A stretch of 64,000 nucleotides of DNA. It comes from JANMES01 sp038329865. Lineage in GTDB: Bacteria; Planctomycetota; Phycisphaerae; Tepidisphaerales; Tepidisphaeraceae. Positions 42,187-51,173 of this stretch are shown piece by piece. Under the pieces are notes generated by a model. The model searched no databases and was not told where the DNA came from. It worked only from the letters and a program-made list of their open reading frames with translations. Location: the NCBI GenBank assembly GCA_038329865.1, contig JBBQNK010000006.1, forward strand, positions 1-64,000. Direction: 5' to 3'. The position numbers and the translations under genes are program-made. How positions within the stretch are numbered: position 1 is the first letter of the stretch; every line of letters starts with the position of its first letter.

Positions 42187-43413
42187 GTGTCGCCTCAGTT
42201 CCGCCGCAGCTCGCACCTGTTCACCAGTGAATCCGTCTCCATGGGCCATCCCGACAAAGTGGCCGACCAGATTTCTGACGCGATCCTCGACTCGATCATC
42301 GCCAAAGATCCGATGGCCCGCGTGGCTTGCGAAACGCTCGTCACCACCGGACTGGTGGTGCTCGCCGGCGAAGTGACCGTCCACAATAAAGAAGCAGCCG
42401 CCGCGCTGGAGCAGGCGGAAGACACCGTTCGCGCCACGATCAAAGGCATCGGCTACACCGATTCCGCCATCGGCTTCGATTACCGCAGCTGCGCCGTCAT
42501 GCGTGCCCTGCACGGCCAATCGGCCGACATCAGCCGCGGCGTGACCAAGGCCGAAGGCAAGAAGAAGAAAACTGGCGCCGGCGACCAGGGCCTGATGTTC
42601 GGCTACGCCTGCGATGAAACCGACGTCCTCATGCCGCTGCCGATTCACCTCAGCCACCGCATCGTTGAAAAGCTCGCCGAGATGCGCGAGAGCGGCAAGT
42701 ACAACTGGCTGCGACCCGACGCGAAGAGCCAGGTCACCGTTGCCTACGAAAACGAACGGCCGGTCGGCATTCACACGATCGTCGTCTCCACGCAGCACGA
42801 CGAAAGCGTGCTCGATAAGCACGGCGTGTTCAGCGAAGCGGCCAGGAAGATCATCATCGAAAAGGCGATCAAACCCTGCATCCCCGCCAAGTTTTGGAAC
42901 AACAACATCACGTTCTGGATCAACCCGACCGGCCGATTCATCATCGGCGGGCCGCACGGCGACTCGGGGCTTACCGGCCGCAAGATCATCGTCGACAGCT
43001 ACGGCGGTCGCGGCGCACACGGCGGCGGGGCGTTCAGCGGTAAAGATCCGACGAAGGTCGATCGTTCCGCCTGCTACATGGCGCGATATGTCGCCAAGAA
43101 TCTCGTCGCCGCCGGTTTAGCGACCAGCGCTGAAGTGCAACTCGCTTACGCGATCGGCGTGGCCGACCCGGTCAGCGTGTCCGTCAGCACCGAAGGCACG
43201 TCGGTCATCTCCGAGGACAAGCTCGGCGACATCGTGCAAAAGGTGTTCCCGCTCGATCCGGACGGCATCATCAACCACCTGAAGCTTCGCAAGCCGATCT
43301 ACAACCAGACCGCCAAGCACGGCCACTTCGGCCGCACGCCGGGCAAAGACGGCAGCTTCAGCTGGGAAAAGGTCGACAAGGTCGCCGAGTTGAAAAAGGC
43401 CGCCGGCCTGTAG
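42187..43413 (+). CDS. metK: S-adenosylmethionine synthetase
   Basis: MetK makes SAM from methionine and ATP. The 408-residue sequence contains LFTSESVSMGHPDKVADQIS at the N-terminus, the GAGDQGLMFGYACDE nucleotide-site motif and GGGAFSGKDPTKVDRSACYM in the C-terminal domain. The start is a GTG at 42187 with AAGGAG 6 nt upstream. The sequence is slightly longer than the E. coli enzyme because of an insert (KAEGKKKKTGA) before the GAGDQG motif, a form seen in several phyla. The sulfatase gene follows after 47 nt on the same strand. Confidence 0.97.
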   Translation: MSPQFRRSSHLFTSESVSMGHPDKVADQISDAILDSIIAKDPMARVACETLVTTGLVVLAGEVTVHNKEAAAALEQAEDTVRATIKGIGYTDSAIGFDYRSCAVMRALHGQSADISRGVTKAEGKKKKTGAGDQGLMFGYACDETDVLMPLPIHLSHRIVEKLAEMRESGKYNWLRPDAKSQVTVAYENERPVGIHTIVVSTQHDESVLDKHGVFSEAARKIIIEKAIKPCIPAKFWNNNITFWINPTGRFIIGGPHGDSGLTGRKIIVDSYGGRGAHGGGAFSGKDPTKVDRSACYMARYVAKNLVAAGLATSAEVQLAYAIGVADPVSVSVSTEGTSVISEDKLGDIVQKVFPLDPDGIINHLKLRKPIYNQTAKHGHFGRTPGKDGSFSWEKVDKVAELKKAAGL

Positions 43414-43460
43414 ATCGCAATGATTCGACCGGATCGACGTTAAAGTTACGGAGAGTTTGC

Positions 43461-44885
43461 ATGGCTCCGTGGAAAAAGCGCGCATCGGTCCTGTTGGCGG
43501 CAGCAACGCTCTGGGCGGCGCGCGTACCGACCGCGTCGGCTGCGCCAGCGACCCAACCGGCGCGCCGGCCGAACGTGCTGGTGATCATCGCCGACGACTT
43601 GGGCTACGCTGACTTGGGCGCGCAAAAGCTCGAGCCCGACATCAAGACTCCCAACATCGATTCCATAGCAGCGCAAGGCGTGCGGTTCACCTCGGGTTAC
43701 GTGAGTTGCCCGGTTTGTTCGCCGTCGCGCGCGGGCCTGCTCACCGGCCGATACCAGGAACGCTTCGGTCACGAATTCAACCCCGGCCCCAATCCGCCTG
43801 GCAATTTCGGCCTGCCGGTGGATCAGGTGACGCTCGCCGACGATCTCAAAGCCGCGGGCTATCGCACCGGCATGGTCGGCAAGTGGCATGAGGGCACAGC
43901 GCTCGATCGCCAGCCGATGAGCCGCGGATTTGAAAGCTCCTATGGATTTCTTGGCGGGGCGCACACTTACGTGAAGCTCGGTGAGCCGACGGGCAAGGAT
44001 CCGATTTTACGGAACGGCAAGCCCGTCGGCGAGTCCGAATACCTCACCGACGCGATCAGCCGCGAGGCCGTCGGGTTTATCGATCAGCACAAGGCAGAGC
44101 CGTTTTTCCTGTACGTCGCGTACAACGCGGTTCACGTGCCGCAGGAAGCGCCGCAGAAGTATCAGGATCGATTTTCGGAGGTGAAGGATGTCCACCGCAA
44201 GTTGATGCTCGCCATGCTCTCGGCCGAGGACGACGGCGTCGGTCGAATGCTCGCCGCATTGAAGAACGCGAATCTCGAAGAGAACACGCTGATTTTCTTC
44301 ATCAGCGACAACGGCGGCCCGACGGCGTTAAACGGCTCGAGCAATCGCCCGCTTAGCGGGTTCAAGGCGCAGGTGTGGGAAGGCGGCATTCGCGTGCCGT
44401 TCGCGGTGCAGTGGAAGGGGCACATCGCCGCCGGGCAGGTGGTCGATCAGCCGGTGATTTCGCTCGATATTCTGCCGACCGCGCTGGCGGCGACCGGCGC
44501 GCCGCTGAGCAAGCCGCGCCCGATCGACGGCGTGAATCTTCTGCCGCTCCTGTTGCACGAGAACAATCGCGCCCCGCATGAATCGCTCTTCTGGCGGTAC
44601 GGCGGCCAGCGTGCGATGCGGCAGGGCGACTACAAGCTCGTTCAGATCGGCCAAGAGTCGCCGCAATTGTTCGATTTGAAAGCCGACGTCGGCGAAAAGC
44701 ACGACCTTGCCGCCGAGCAGCCTCAGCGCGCTGAACAGATGTTCGCCGCGTATGAAAAGTGGAACGGCGAACTGGCCAAGCCCTTGTGGGGAGACGGCCA
44801 GCCGCGTAAACTCGAAAAAATCGCCCGGCAGGAAACGCGTCGCTCGAAGAAAACCGAATCACCCACCACTCAGCCGTCGCCCTGA
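43461..44885 (+). CDS. Secreted sulfatase (S1 family)
   Basis: The 474-residue protein has a Sec signal peptide (SVLLAAATLWAARVPTASA), the N-terminal metal site PNVLVIIADDLGYADLG and the formylglycine motif CSPSRAGLLTGRY, whose cysteine must be converted to formylglycine for activity. GMVGKWH and SDNGGPTALNGSSNRPLSGF are further conserved sulfatase segments. It probably desulfates an extracellular polysaccharide, in line with the expanded sulfatase sets of planctomycetes. The last 16 bp overlap the convergent TMEM175-like gene. Substrate class cannot be assigned. Confidence 0.93.
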   Translation: MAPWKKRASVLLAAATLWAARVPTASAAPATQPARRPNVLVIIADDLGYADLGAQKLEPDIKTPNIDSIAAQGVRFTSGYVSCPVCSPSRAGLLTGRYQERFGHEFNPGPNPPGNFGLPVDQVTLADDLKAAGYRTGMVGKWHEGTALDRQPMSRGFESSYGFLGGAHTYVKLGEPTGKDPILRNGKPVGESEYLTDAISREAVGFIDQHKAEPFFLYVAYNAVHVPQEAPQKYQDRFSEVKDVHRKLMLAMLSAEDDGVGRMLAALKNANLEENTLIFFISDNGGPTALNGSSNRPLSGFKAQVWEGGIRVPFAVQWKGHIAAGQVVDQPVISLDILPTALAATGAPLSKPRPIDGVNLLPLLLHENNRAPHESLFWRYGGQRAMRQGDYKLVQIGQESPQLFDLKADVGEKHDLAAEQPQRAEQMFAAYEKWNGELAKPLWGDGQPRKLEKIARQETRRSKKTESPTTQPSP

Positions 44886-45475
44886 ACTGGCGGCGCCGCC
44901 GTATTAACGCGATCTTCAATCCGCCGATCCGGCACGAACCAGATCACCGATACCGCCGCATAGCACGCCAGGCCAATCCACGGATGCAAAAACGTGAGTG
45001 CGATGCCGACTGCGTATAGCAGCATGGAAACTTTCCCCTTCAAATCCCTCCCGACGGCCTTGGCCAGCAGCGAATCCTTGCCGTGCAGCCGGATCATCGC
45101 GCGGACCATGATGGTGAACGCGATCGCCGCCATCAGCAGCAGTAGGCCGTACACGGCGACCGGCACAGTGGCGAAATCGGTCTCGCCAATCCAATCCGTC
45201 GCGAGCGGCACGAGCGACAGCCAGAAAAGCATGTGCAGATTAGCCCACATCACCGCGCCGCCGACTTTGCTCGCGGCGTGCCACAGGTGGTGGTGGTTGT
45301 TCCAGAAGATGCCGATGTAAATGAAGCTCAACATGTACGCGAGCAGCTTTTTCCAGAACAGATCATCAAGACCTGGCAGGTTGTGGCCAATCGGCGCTTT
45401 GAGTTCGAGCACCATGATCGTGATGATGATGGCGAGTACGCCGTCGCTGAAGGCTTCGAGTCGGGATTTGCCCAT
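44870..45475 (-). CDS. TMEM175-family potassium channel-like membrane protein (DUF1211)
   Basis: The ATG at 45475 gives a 201-residue protein beginning MGKSRLEAFSDGVLAIIITI. FSDGV in the first helix is the signature of bacterial TMEM175 channels and forms the pore constriction. Five to six hydrophobic segments follow and NNHHHLWH lies after helix 2. Earlier in-frame codons to 45586 are probably not translated. It is convergent with the sulfatase gene and shares 16 bp. Potassium conduction is known for the family and is inferred here. Confidence 0.88.
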   Translation of the reverse strand: MGKSRLEAFSDGVLAIIITIMVLELKAPIGHNLPGLDDLFWKKLLAYMLSFIYIGIFWNNHHHLWHAASKVGGAVMWANLHMLFWLSLVPLATDWIGETDFATVPVAVYGLLLLMAAIAFTIMVRAMIRLHGKDSLLAKAVGRDLKGKVSMLLYAVGIALTFLHPWIGLACYAAVSVIWFVPDRRIEDRVNTAAPPVQGDG

Positions 45476-45573
45476 AGAGCGTTCTCGTTGCAAAAATGGA
45501 AGAATCGGTAGATTCGCGGCGGAGAATAAACGCGTCTTAAATCCGCGGCAAGGTGACGGCGGATTGTGTGCTT

Positions 45574-46950
45574 CTACATCAGCCACTTCATGAACAAACT
45601 CGCCAAACCCAGCGTGAGAAAAAATCCGCCGCAGTCGGTGAAGGTCGTGGCGAAGATCGTCGCGGATTGGGCCGGGTCGAAGCCGAGCTTTTTCATGACG
45701 AACGGGATCGCCACGCCGGTGAGGCAGGCGTTGATGTGATTGAGGGTGAGGGCCACGCAGATGATCGCGCCGATCAGCCCGGCATGCGGGTGGTGGCTCG
45801 TTACTGCCGCGATGATCCAGGTGATGCTGCCGACGACCAGCCCGGTCAGCACGCCGACGATCAGCTCGCGCCGGAGCAATTTTTTCAACAATTTGGTATC
45901 AACCTTGCCGAGAGCGATGCCGCGGATGGTGACGGCCATCGCCTGGGCGCCGGCGTTGCCGCCCATGCCGCTGACGATCGTCTGGTAGGCCGCGAGAATG
46001 GGGATGGCGCCGATCGTCGTCTGGAAAATCCCCACGACGCCCGCCGCCATGAACGCCGTGCCGAGGTTAACGATCAGCCATGGCGTTCGCGAGCGAAAGC
46101 TGTAGGACCACGGGCTGGTCAGGCGCTCTTCAGCGCCGGCACCGGCCATCTTCTGAACGTCTTCGGTGGCTTCGTCGTTGATGATGTTGACCACGTCGTC
46201 CACCGTGATCAGCCCGAGCAGCCGATTCTTCTCATCGACCACCGGCATGGCCAGGTACTTGTAGCGGCGGACGATTCGCGCGACTTCCTCCTGATCCATC
46301 GTCGCGGGCACGGCGGCGACGTTGGTGCGCATCAGCGTGTTGATCTTGCGATCGGGCTTAGCCAGGATCAGGTCGCGCATGGAAAGCACGCCCACCAGGT
46401 GCCCGCGCAGATCGATGACGTAGACGTAAAACATCTGCTCGAGCTGCTCGTTCATCCGCCGCAGCTCGGCCACGGCTTCTTCAACCGTGTAGTGCTCTTC
46501 CAGCGCCGTGACCTGCGTGGTCATGATGCCGCCGGCGCTTTCGGGCGGGTATTGTTGGAGCGTGCGGACGTCGGCGGCGTCGTGGGCGTCCATTTCGCCG
46601 ATCAGGTTCTCGCGAACGCTCCGCGGCAGGTGCGCGAGAATGTCCACGCGATCGTCCGGGCTCATCGCGCCAAGGACCATCGAGGCCTCGACCGATTCCA
46701 TGTCGGCGATAACGGTGGCCGCCAGCGATGGGTCCATCTCGGCGAGGATTCGGCCGGCGGTGTTCGGGTCGAGGTATTCGGCGACGTCCGCGGCCTGGGC
46801 GGGGGTGAGATCTTCCAGAACATCGGCGCCGTCGGCGGCGCGCATTTCCTCTACTCGGCCGGCCACTTCTTCCGAGCTGTGCGGGAGCTTGTCTTCCACG
46901 ACCTGGGCCGGGTCGGTTCGCTCATTCAGTTGCGTTTGATCATCGTTCAT
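45574..46950 (-). CDS. mgtE: Magnesium transporter MgtE
   Basis: MgtE is a dimeric, Mg2+-gated channel of the inner membrane. The 458-residue protein starts at the ATG at 46950 and has the MgtE N superhelical domain (about 30-135), two CBS domains (about 140-265; VYVIDLRGHLVGVLSMRDLI and MPVVDEKNRLLGLITVDDVV) and a five-helix membrane domain with the GNAGAQAMAVTIRGIALGK motif near the pore. It lies 151 nt downstream of a CBS-domain CorC/CNNM gene on the same strand, which links it functionally to divalent-cation homeostasis. Confidence 0.95.
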   Translation of the reverse strand: MNDDQTQLNERTDPAQVVEDKLPHSSEEVAGRVEEMRAADGADVLEDLTPAQAADVAEYLDPNTAGRILAEMDPSLAATVIADMESVEASMVLGAMSPDDRVDILAHLPRSVRENLIGEMDAHDAADVRTLQQYPPESAGGIMTTQVTALEEHYTVEEAVAELRRMNEQLEQMFYVYVIDLRGHLVGVLSMRDLILAKPDRKINTLMRTNVAAVPATMDQEEVARIVRRYKYLAMPVVDEKNRLLGLITVDDVVNIINDEATEDVQKMAGAGAEERLTSPWSYSFRSRTPWLIVNLGTAFMAAGVVGIFQTTIGAIPILAAYQTIVSGMGGNAGAQAMAVTIRGIALGKVDTKLLKKLLRRELIVGVLTGLVVGSITWIIAAVTSHHPHAGLIGAIICVALTLNHINACLTGVAIPFVMKKLGFDPAQSATIFATTFTDCGGFFLTLGLASLFMKWLM

Positions 46951-47101
46951 AGGGCCAATCCCAGCCGGATGAATGGATATACCACAGTCGGATGGCGGCA
47001 ACCAAATTCGCCTACGCGGTCGGCCGTCCCGAATTTTATCGGGTGCTGGCGATCTTCGCTTTATCGCTGCATCCAATGGCTCGAACCCGGCCGGTTCACG
47101 C

Positions 47102-48376
47102 TTAGCGAGGCATGGCCGCCGTTGGCGACGTAATTTCAATTTTCACACGGTTGATCTTCTGCGGTTCGGCGTCGAGCGTGATGTACCGGGCGGCCGGCGA
47201 GGTAAAAATTTCGCCGACCTCGGGAATATGCCCGAGCGAGGTGGAAATGTAACCGCCGAGCGTGTCGAAGCCCGCATCTTCCGGAACGTTCAAGCCGGTC
47301 CGGCGATTGAATTCATCAAGGTAGATCCGTGCGTCGGCCTCCCAGGTTTGGTCTGGGTTCTGCCGAAGCGTTGACTCTTCGAGAGGCTCGTGTTCGTCGC
47401 TGATATCGCCGACGAGTTCTTCCAGGACGTCTTCGATCGTGACCAGCCCGCTCGTGCCGCCGTATTCGTCGAGGACGATCGCCATATGGACTTTTTTCGC
47501 GCGGAAATCGTTCAGCAGGTCGCGGAGCTGCTTGGTTTCAGGAATGTAGTAGGCCGATCGGATCGCCTGGCGGACGTTGAATTCCGTCGCCGGCCGCCCG
47601 AGGAATTTCAGCAAATCGCGCGCGTAAAGCACGCCGACAATTTTATCGAGCGAGCCTTCGCACACCGGCAGCCGGGAATGGCCGGACTCCTCCAGCACGT
47701 TTTTGATTTGCTCGAGGGTGCCGTGTACATCAATGCCCACCATTTCCGGCCGCGCGGTCATGATCTGGTTGACGGTGGTGTCGCCGAAGCGGATGACGGC
47801 TTCGAACATCTGTCGCTCGGCCTTATCGACGACGCCGTCCTTTTCGCCGTCCTGCACGGCGGCGAGGATGTCCTGCTCGATCGCGTACGATTGCGGTTCG
47901 TCGCTCGTGCCGGTGAGTTGGCGGACAATTTCATCCACCACGTGCATCGGGCCGGTCACCGGGAGCGTGATCACGCGGAGCGCCAGGATCGGCCGGGCGA
48001 AAAATCCGATGATCGGCGCACCGGCGTATTTTGCCAGCGCGTGCGGGAGAGCGACGGAGCAGAAAAGCGTAACGGCCAACGTGCCCACAATTGCCAGGCC
48101 GTACTGCACAACCATGTTGTACGCATCGGATTTAAACACGTGTAGGAAGCAGACCAGGATCGCGACATTTGAAAACAGCCGACCCACGGCCGTGATGAAA
48201 ATCAGGTCGCCGGCGTGAGAAACGATCGGTTCAGCGAGTCTGGGGTTTCCCTTTTTTTCGAGATACGTCGTGAGGCGGGCGCGCGAGAGATCGCGCAATG
48301 CATAGCTCAAGGTTGAAAACCACAGAGACGCGAGGATCGCGAGGATAACGGCTACGCCGATCAGCACCGGGGACAT
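47102..48376 (-). CDS. CorC/CNNM-type CBS-domain membrane protein
   Basis: The 424-residue protein has an N-terminal CNNM (DUF21) membrane domain (about 1-180, three to four spans), a CBS pair (about 200-325, including RLPVCEGSLDKIVGVLYARD and AIVLDEYGGTSGLVTIEDVL) and a C-terminal CorC_HlyC domain (about 340-420). Such proteins mediate or regulate Mg2+ efflux. The ATG at 48376 has GGAG upstream, whereas a TTG two codons earlier immediately follows the ybeY stop. The order phoH-pgpH-ybeY-corC is a widespread arrangement. Confidence 0.93.
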   Translation of the reverse strand: MSPVLIGVAVILAILASLWFSTLSYALRDLSRARLTTYLEKKGNPRLAEPIVSHAGDLIFITAVGRLFSNVAILVCFLHVFKSDAYNMVVQYGLAIVGTLAVTLFCSVALPHALAKYAGAPIIGFFARPILALRVITLPVTGPMHVVDEIVRQLTGTSDEPQSYAIEQDILAAVQDGEKDGVVDKAERQMFEAVIRFGDTTVNQIMTARPEMVGIDVHGTLEQIKNVLEESGHSRLPVCEGSLDKIVGVLYARDLLKFLGRPATEFNVRQAIRSAYYIPETKQLRDLLNDFRAKKVHMAIVLDEYGGTSGLVTIEDVLEELVGDISDEHEPLEESTLRQNPDQTWEADARIYLDEFNRRTGLNVPEDAGFDTLGGYISTSLGHIPEVGEIFTSPAARYITLDAEPQKINRVKIEITSPTAAMPR

Positions 48377-48382
48377 ATTCAA

Positions 48383-48895
48383 TCAGCTCCGTCGTCGACC
48401 GGCCCGGGCGGGGGTTCGAGGTTGATGAAACAGCGTGCCAATGCCCAGCTGTGTGAGGATCCGGTCTTCCCGCCGATGCATGGATTGGTAACCGGCCGCG
48501 GTTTTATCGTCGAAACCGCTCAGGTGCAACAAACCGTGAAGCGCGTAGAGGAGCAATTCGTCGGCCACGTCAATCTTGAGCTCGGCGGCGCGGCGCTCGG
48601 CTTCGGGGACGCAGACGATGACCTCGCCGCCCGTGCAGCGGCCGGTCGAATCGTGGTCGAGCTCGAACGTGAGCACATCGGTCGGGCCGTCGATCTTGAG
48701 GAACTGCTTGTGCAACCGGGCCATCCGCTCGTCATCAACCAGCGCAACGGACAGCTCGCGCGGCGCGTCGTCAACCATCGGCCACGCCGCCAGCAGGTGC
48801 TTGCGCAGATACGGCACGAACTTCACGCCCGCGGCGGCGGTGATTGATAATTTGAAAGCGCCTGATTTGGTTCGCACGGTCGCGTGACGGGTCAT
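48383..48895 (-). CDS. ybeY: Endoribonuclease/rRNA maturation factor YbeY
   Basis: YbeY is a zinc-dependent protein needed for 16S rRNA 3'-end maturation and ribosome quality control. The product has 170 residues from the ATG at 48895. The metal motif reads HGLLHLSGFDD, so the third histidine of the common HGxxHxxGYDH is aspartate here, a variant I believe occurs in related phyla. DGPTDVLTFELD is the conserved central segment. The start is 4 nt after the stop of the upstream HD-domain gene, indicating an operon. The tail is Pro/Arg-rich and unconserved. Confidence 0.92.
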   Translation of the reverse strand: MTRHATVRTKSGAFKLSITAAAGVKFVPYLRKHLLAAWPMVDDAPRELSVALVDDERMARLHKQFLKIDGPTDVLTFELDHDSTGRCTGGEVIVCVPEAERRAAELKIDVADELLLYALHGLLHLSGFDDKTAAGYQSMHRREDRILTQLGIGTLFHQPRTPARAGRRRS

Positions 48896-48899
48896 GATT

Positions 48900-51167
48900 T
48901 CACGCCGTCCGGATCGCAGAATGGGACGCCTGAATACCCTGCGTGGATGGATAAGCAATTCGTCCGTGATAAATGCCCAGGAGTGTCTTCACCATCGCTT
49001 TTTCGATGAGGTCGATCTCGCGAATGGTCAGGTCGCATTCGTCAAATTGCCCGTCAAGCAGGCGACGCATCGCCAGATCATGAACGAGCGTTTCAACGCG
49101 GCTGGCGGTCGGCTCGGGCATGGCGCGGCAGGCGCTTTCCACGCAATCGGCCAACATTACGATCGCAACTTCCTTGCTCCGCGGCTTGGGGCCGGGGTAG
49201 CGGTACTGCGCTTCGCTGATGGCGGCCTGGTCTTTATCGGCCTCGCGGGTGACGGCCTGGTGGTAGAAGTATTCGACCAGCGTCGTCCCGTGGTGCTGCT
49301 GGATGAACGCGTGAACGCTCGTGGGCAGATTGTACTCTTTGGCCAGCTCGATGCCGTCTTTCACGTGACCGATGATGATCAGCAGCGACACGCTCGGCGA
49401 AAGATTGATGTGCCGATTCTCCCCGCCGATCTGGTTTTCGACGAAGTAGTCGGCCTTGTTGATCTTGCCGACGTCGTGGTAGTAGCTGGCGACGCGGCAG
49501 AGCAGCGAGTTCACGCCGATCGCCTCGGCGCCGCTCTCGGAAAGCGTGGCCACCTGCAGGCTGTGGTTGTACGTGCCGGGCGCTTCGATCGCGAGCCGCC
49601 GAAGCAGCGGGTGCGAAGCGTCGGCGATTTCGAGCAGCGTCATGCTCGTGGTGATGCGGAACGCTTTTTCGATGAACGGCAGAATCCCCAGCGTGATAAA
49701 GCCGGCCGCAAGTCCCGCGGCACCTGCGTAAAGGCAGTTCGTCGCGACGAACGAAAACGGTTCGAGCGCCACCATGCCCTGGGCGAAGGTGGCGACGATC
49801 AGCGAGAGCGCCGTAATGCCGCCGACTTCGATCAGCTTGCTGCGGCTGCGGATGTCATCGAGCATGAACGCGGAAGTCAATGCGCCGACCCAGAGAATCA
49901 CGAAAAACCCGACGCCCTGGTCGAGCGCGATCGTCACCAGCAGCGCATGCGCTGTCGCCATGCCGACGGAGAATCGCTTGTCGTAGGCGATGGTCAAAAT
50001 CATCGCGACAAGAATCGTCGGCGCTACTGCGAGCAAATAAAGCTGATAACTTCCGACCGCCGCGAGTTGGGCGAGCAGGAGCATTGAAAGCTGAAGCAGT
50101 ACGATCGCGATCGCGCGGGCGTGGTTGCGGACGATTCGTTTCTGGAACGTCGCCACGTATCCGCAAAGCGTGATCGTGATGAGGATGGCGGTAATCGCAA
50201 GGCCGAGGATCGATTCCTTGGCCGTGTCGCCGAGCTTGCGGCGGTACTCTTCGTTTTCGGCCTTCAGCAGTTGCCAATCGTGCTGCGTGAATGCCTGCTT
50301 AAGCTTTTTGTCGACCAGGACCTGATTGGCCTTGTAGACAATGTTTCCTGCGGTCGACGGCACGGCCAGCGCTGCGTTGTTTTGCGCCTCGGCCGTGGCG
50401 ACTTCGTCCAAAACGTGCGTTGGCTGTAGAAATGTGAGCGTCGCATCCACGAGGCAGGGCTGGAGCGTCAGTGTCGATCGGAAATTCGACTGCACGGCGT
50501 TTGCAATCAGCGTGCGGAATTCAACCATCTTCGTCGAGAATGTAGACGAGGCGCGGATCAAGCCGTCGGATCCGATGCGAATCTCCCGATCACTGCGCAG
50601 CTCTTCCTGCCGCTGGTCGGCGGGCAGGAGAATGACACGGCTCGTTTCGACTCTCATCCTGCGAAGATCAGTCACGAACGCTTTCACAGCGTCGTCGTAG
50701 TTCGGCCGGCGCTCGGGCGTGTTGTACTGGCGAAGGGCCGTGATGGCGCCGGCGTCGAGGATCGATTTGAGCGGCTCGGATATGAGGGCGGGATTATCCA
50801 CCGAGACTTTTTCGGGCAGCGAAAGAAGCTGCGCTTCGAGATCTTCCCAGACGTTTCCGTTGGATTTGTAAACGCGCGGCGATTGCTCGCGGGCCAACCG
50901 CTGCTGATCGGTCAGGCGATCGGAATCGTGGAAGACGAAATCCGTGCGCGCCACGATGTCGTACGGCACCGCCTGGCCGGGGCGGTAGGGGAGAACTTCG
51001 TCGCGGAGCAAGAGAATCGAGATAACCACGCCGCAAAACACCGCCGCAATGGCGATGGAAGAGAGCACGCCGCTCTGCTGCAGTCGCCGCCACGAGTGGC
51101 CGTACGTATCCTTGCGATTCTTGCGAATCTCGCTGCGCCGGCTGCGTGATTTGGACGTCCAAACCAT
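48900..51167 (-). CDS. pgpH: 7TM-HD membrane phosphohydrolase (PgpH/YqfF-type)
   Basis: The 755-residue protein has an N-terminal span (about 30-50), a large extracytoplasmic 7TMR-HD domain (to about 320), seven membrane helices (about 325-490) and a C-terminal HD domain with HSLQVATLSESGAEAI and SYYHDVGKINKADYFVENQI, where HD supplies metal ligands. PgpH homologues hydrolyse cyclic di-AMP. No diadenylate cyclase is in the window. It is 6 nt downstream of phoH and 4 nt upstream of ybeY, so the genes are surely co-transcribed. The second-messenger role is inferred from the family. Confidence 0.93.
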   Translation of the reverse strand: MVWTSKSRSRRSEIRKNRKDTYGHSWRRLQQSGVLSSIAIAAVFCGVVISILLLRDEVLPYRPGQAVPYDIVARTDFVFHDSDRLTDQQRLAREQSPRVYKSNGNVWEDLEAQLLSLPEKVSVDNPALISEPLKSILDAGAITALRQYNTPERRPNYDDAVKAFVTDLRRMRVETSRVILLPADQRQEELRSDREIRIGSDGLIRASSTFSTKMVEFRTLIANAVQSNFRSTLTLQPCLVDATLTFLQPTHVLDEVATAEAQNNAALAVPSTAGNIVYKANQVLVDKKLKQAFTQHDWQLLKAENEEYRRKLGDTAKESILGLAITAILITITLCGYVATFQKRIVRNHARAIAIVLLQLSMLLLAQLAAVGSYQLYLLAVAPTILVAMILTIAYDKRFSVGMATAHALLVTIALDQGVGFFVILWVGALTSAFMLDDIRSRSKLIEVGGITALSLIVATFAQGMVALEPFSFVATNCLYAGAAGLAAGFITLGILPFIEKAFRITTSMTLLEIADASHPLLRRLAIEAPGTYNHSLQVATLSESGAEAIGVNSLLCRVASYYHDVGKINKADYFVENQIGGENRHINLSPSVSLLIIIGHVKDGIELAKEYNLPTSVHAFIQQHHGTTLVEYFYHQAVTREADKDQAAISEAQYRYPGPKPRSKEVAIVMLADCVESACRAMPEPTASRVETLVHDLAMRRLLDGQFDECDLTIREIDLIEKAMVKTLLGIYHGRIAYPSTQGIQASHSAIRTA

Positions 51168-51173
51168 ATTGGC

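Noticed and set aside
46951..47101. Magnesium riboswitch (M-box) before mgtE
   Set aside because: No recognisable M-box core or strong terminator was seen in the 151-nt gap.
45553..47133. 526-codon plus-strand frame antisense to mgtE
   Set aside because: The minus strand encodes a full MgtE with all domains. The antisense product is a His/Asp/Arg-rich sequence with no family features.
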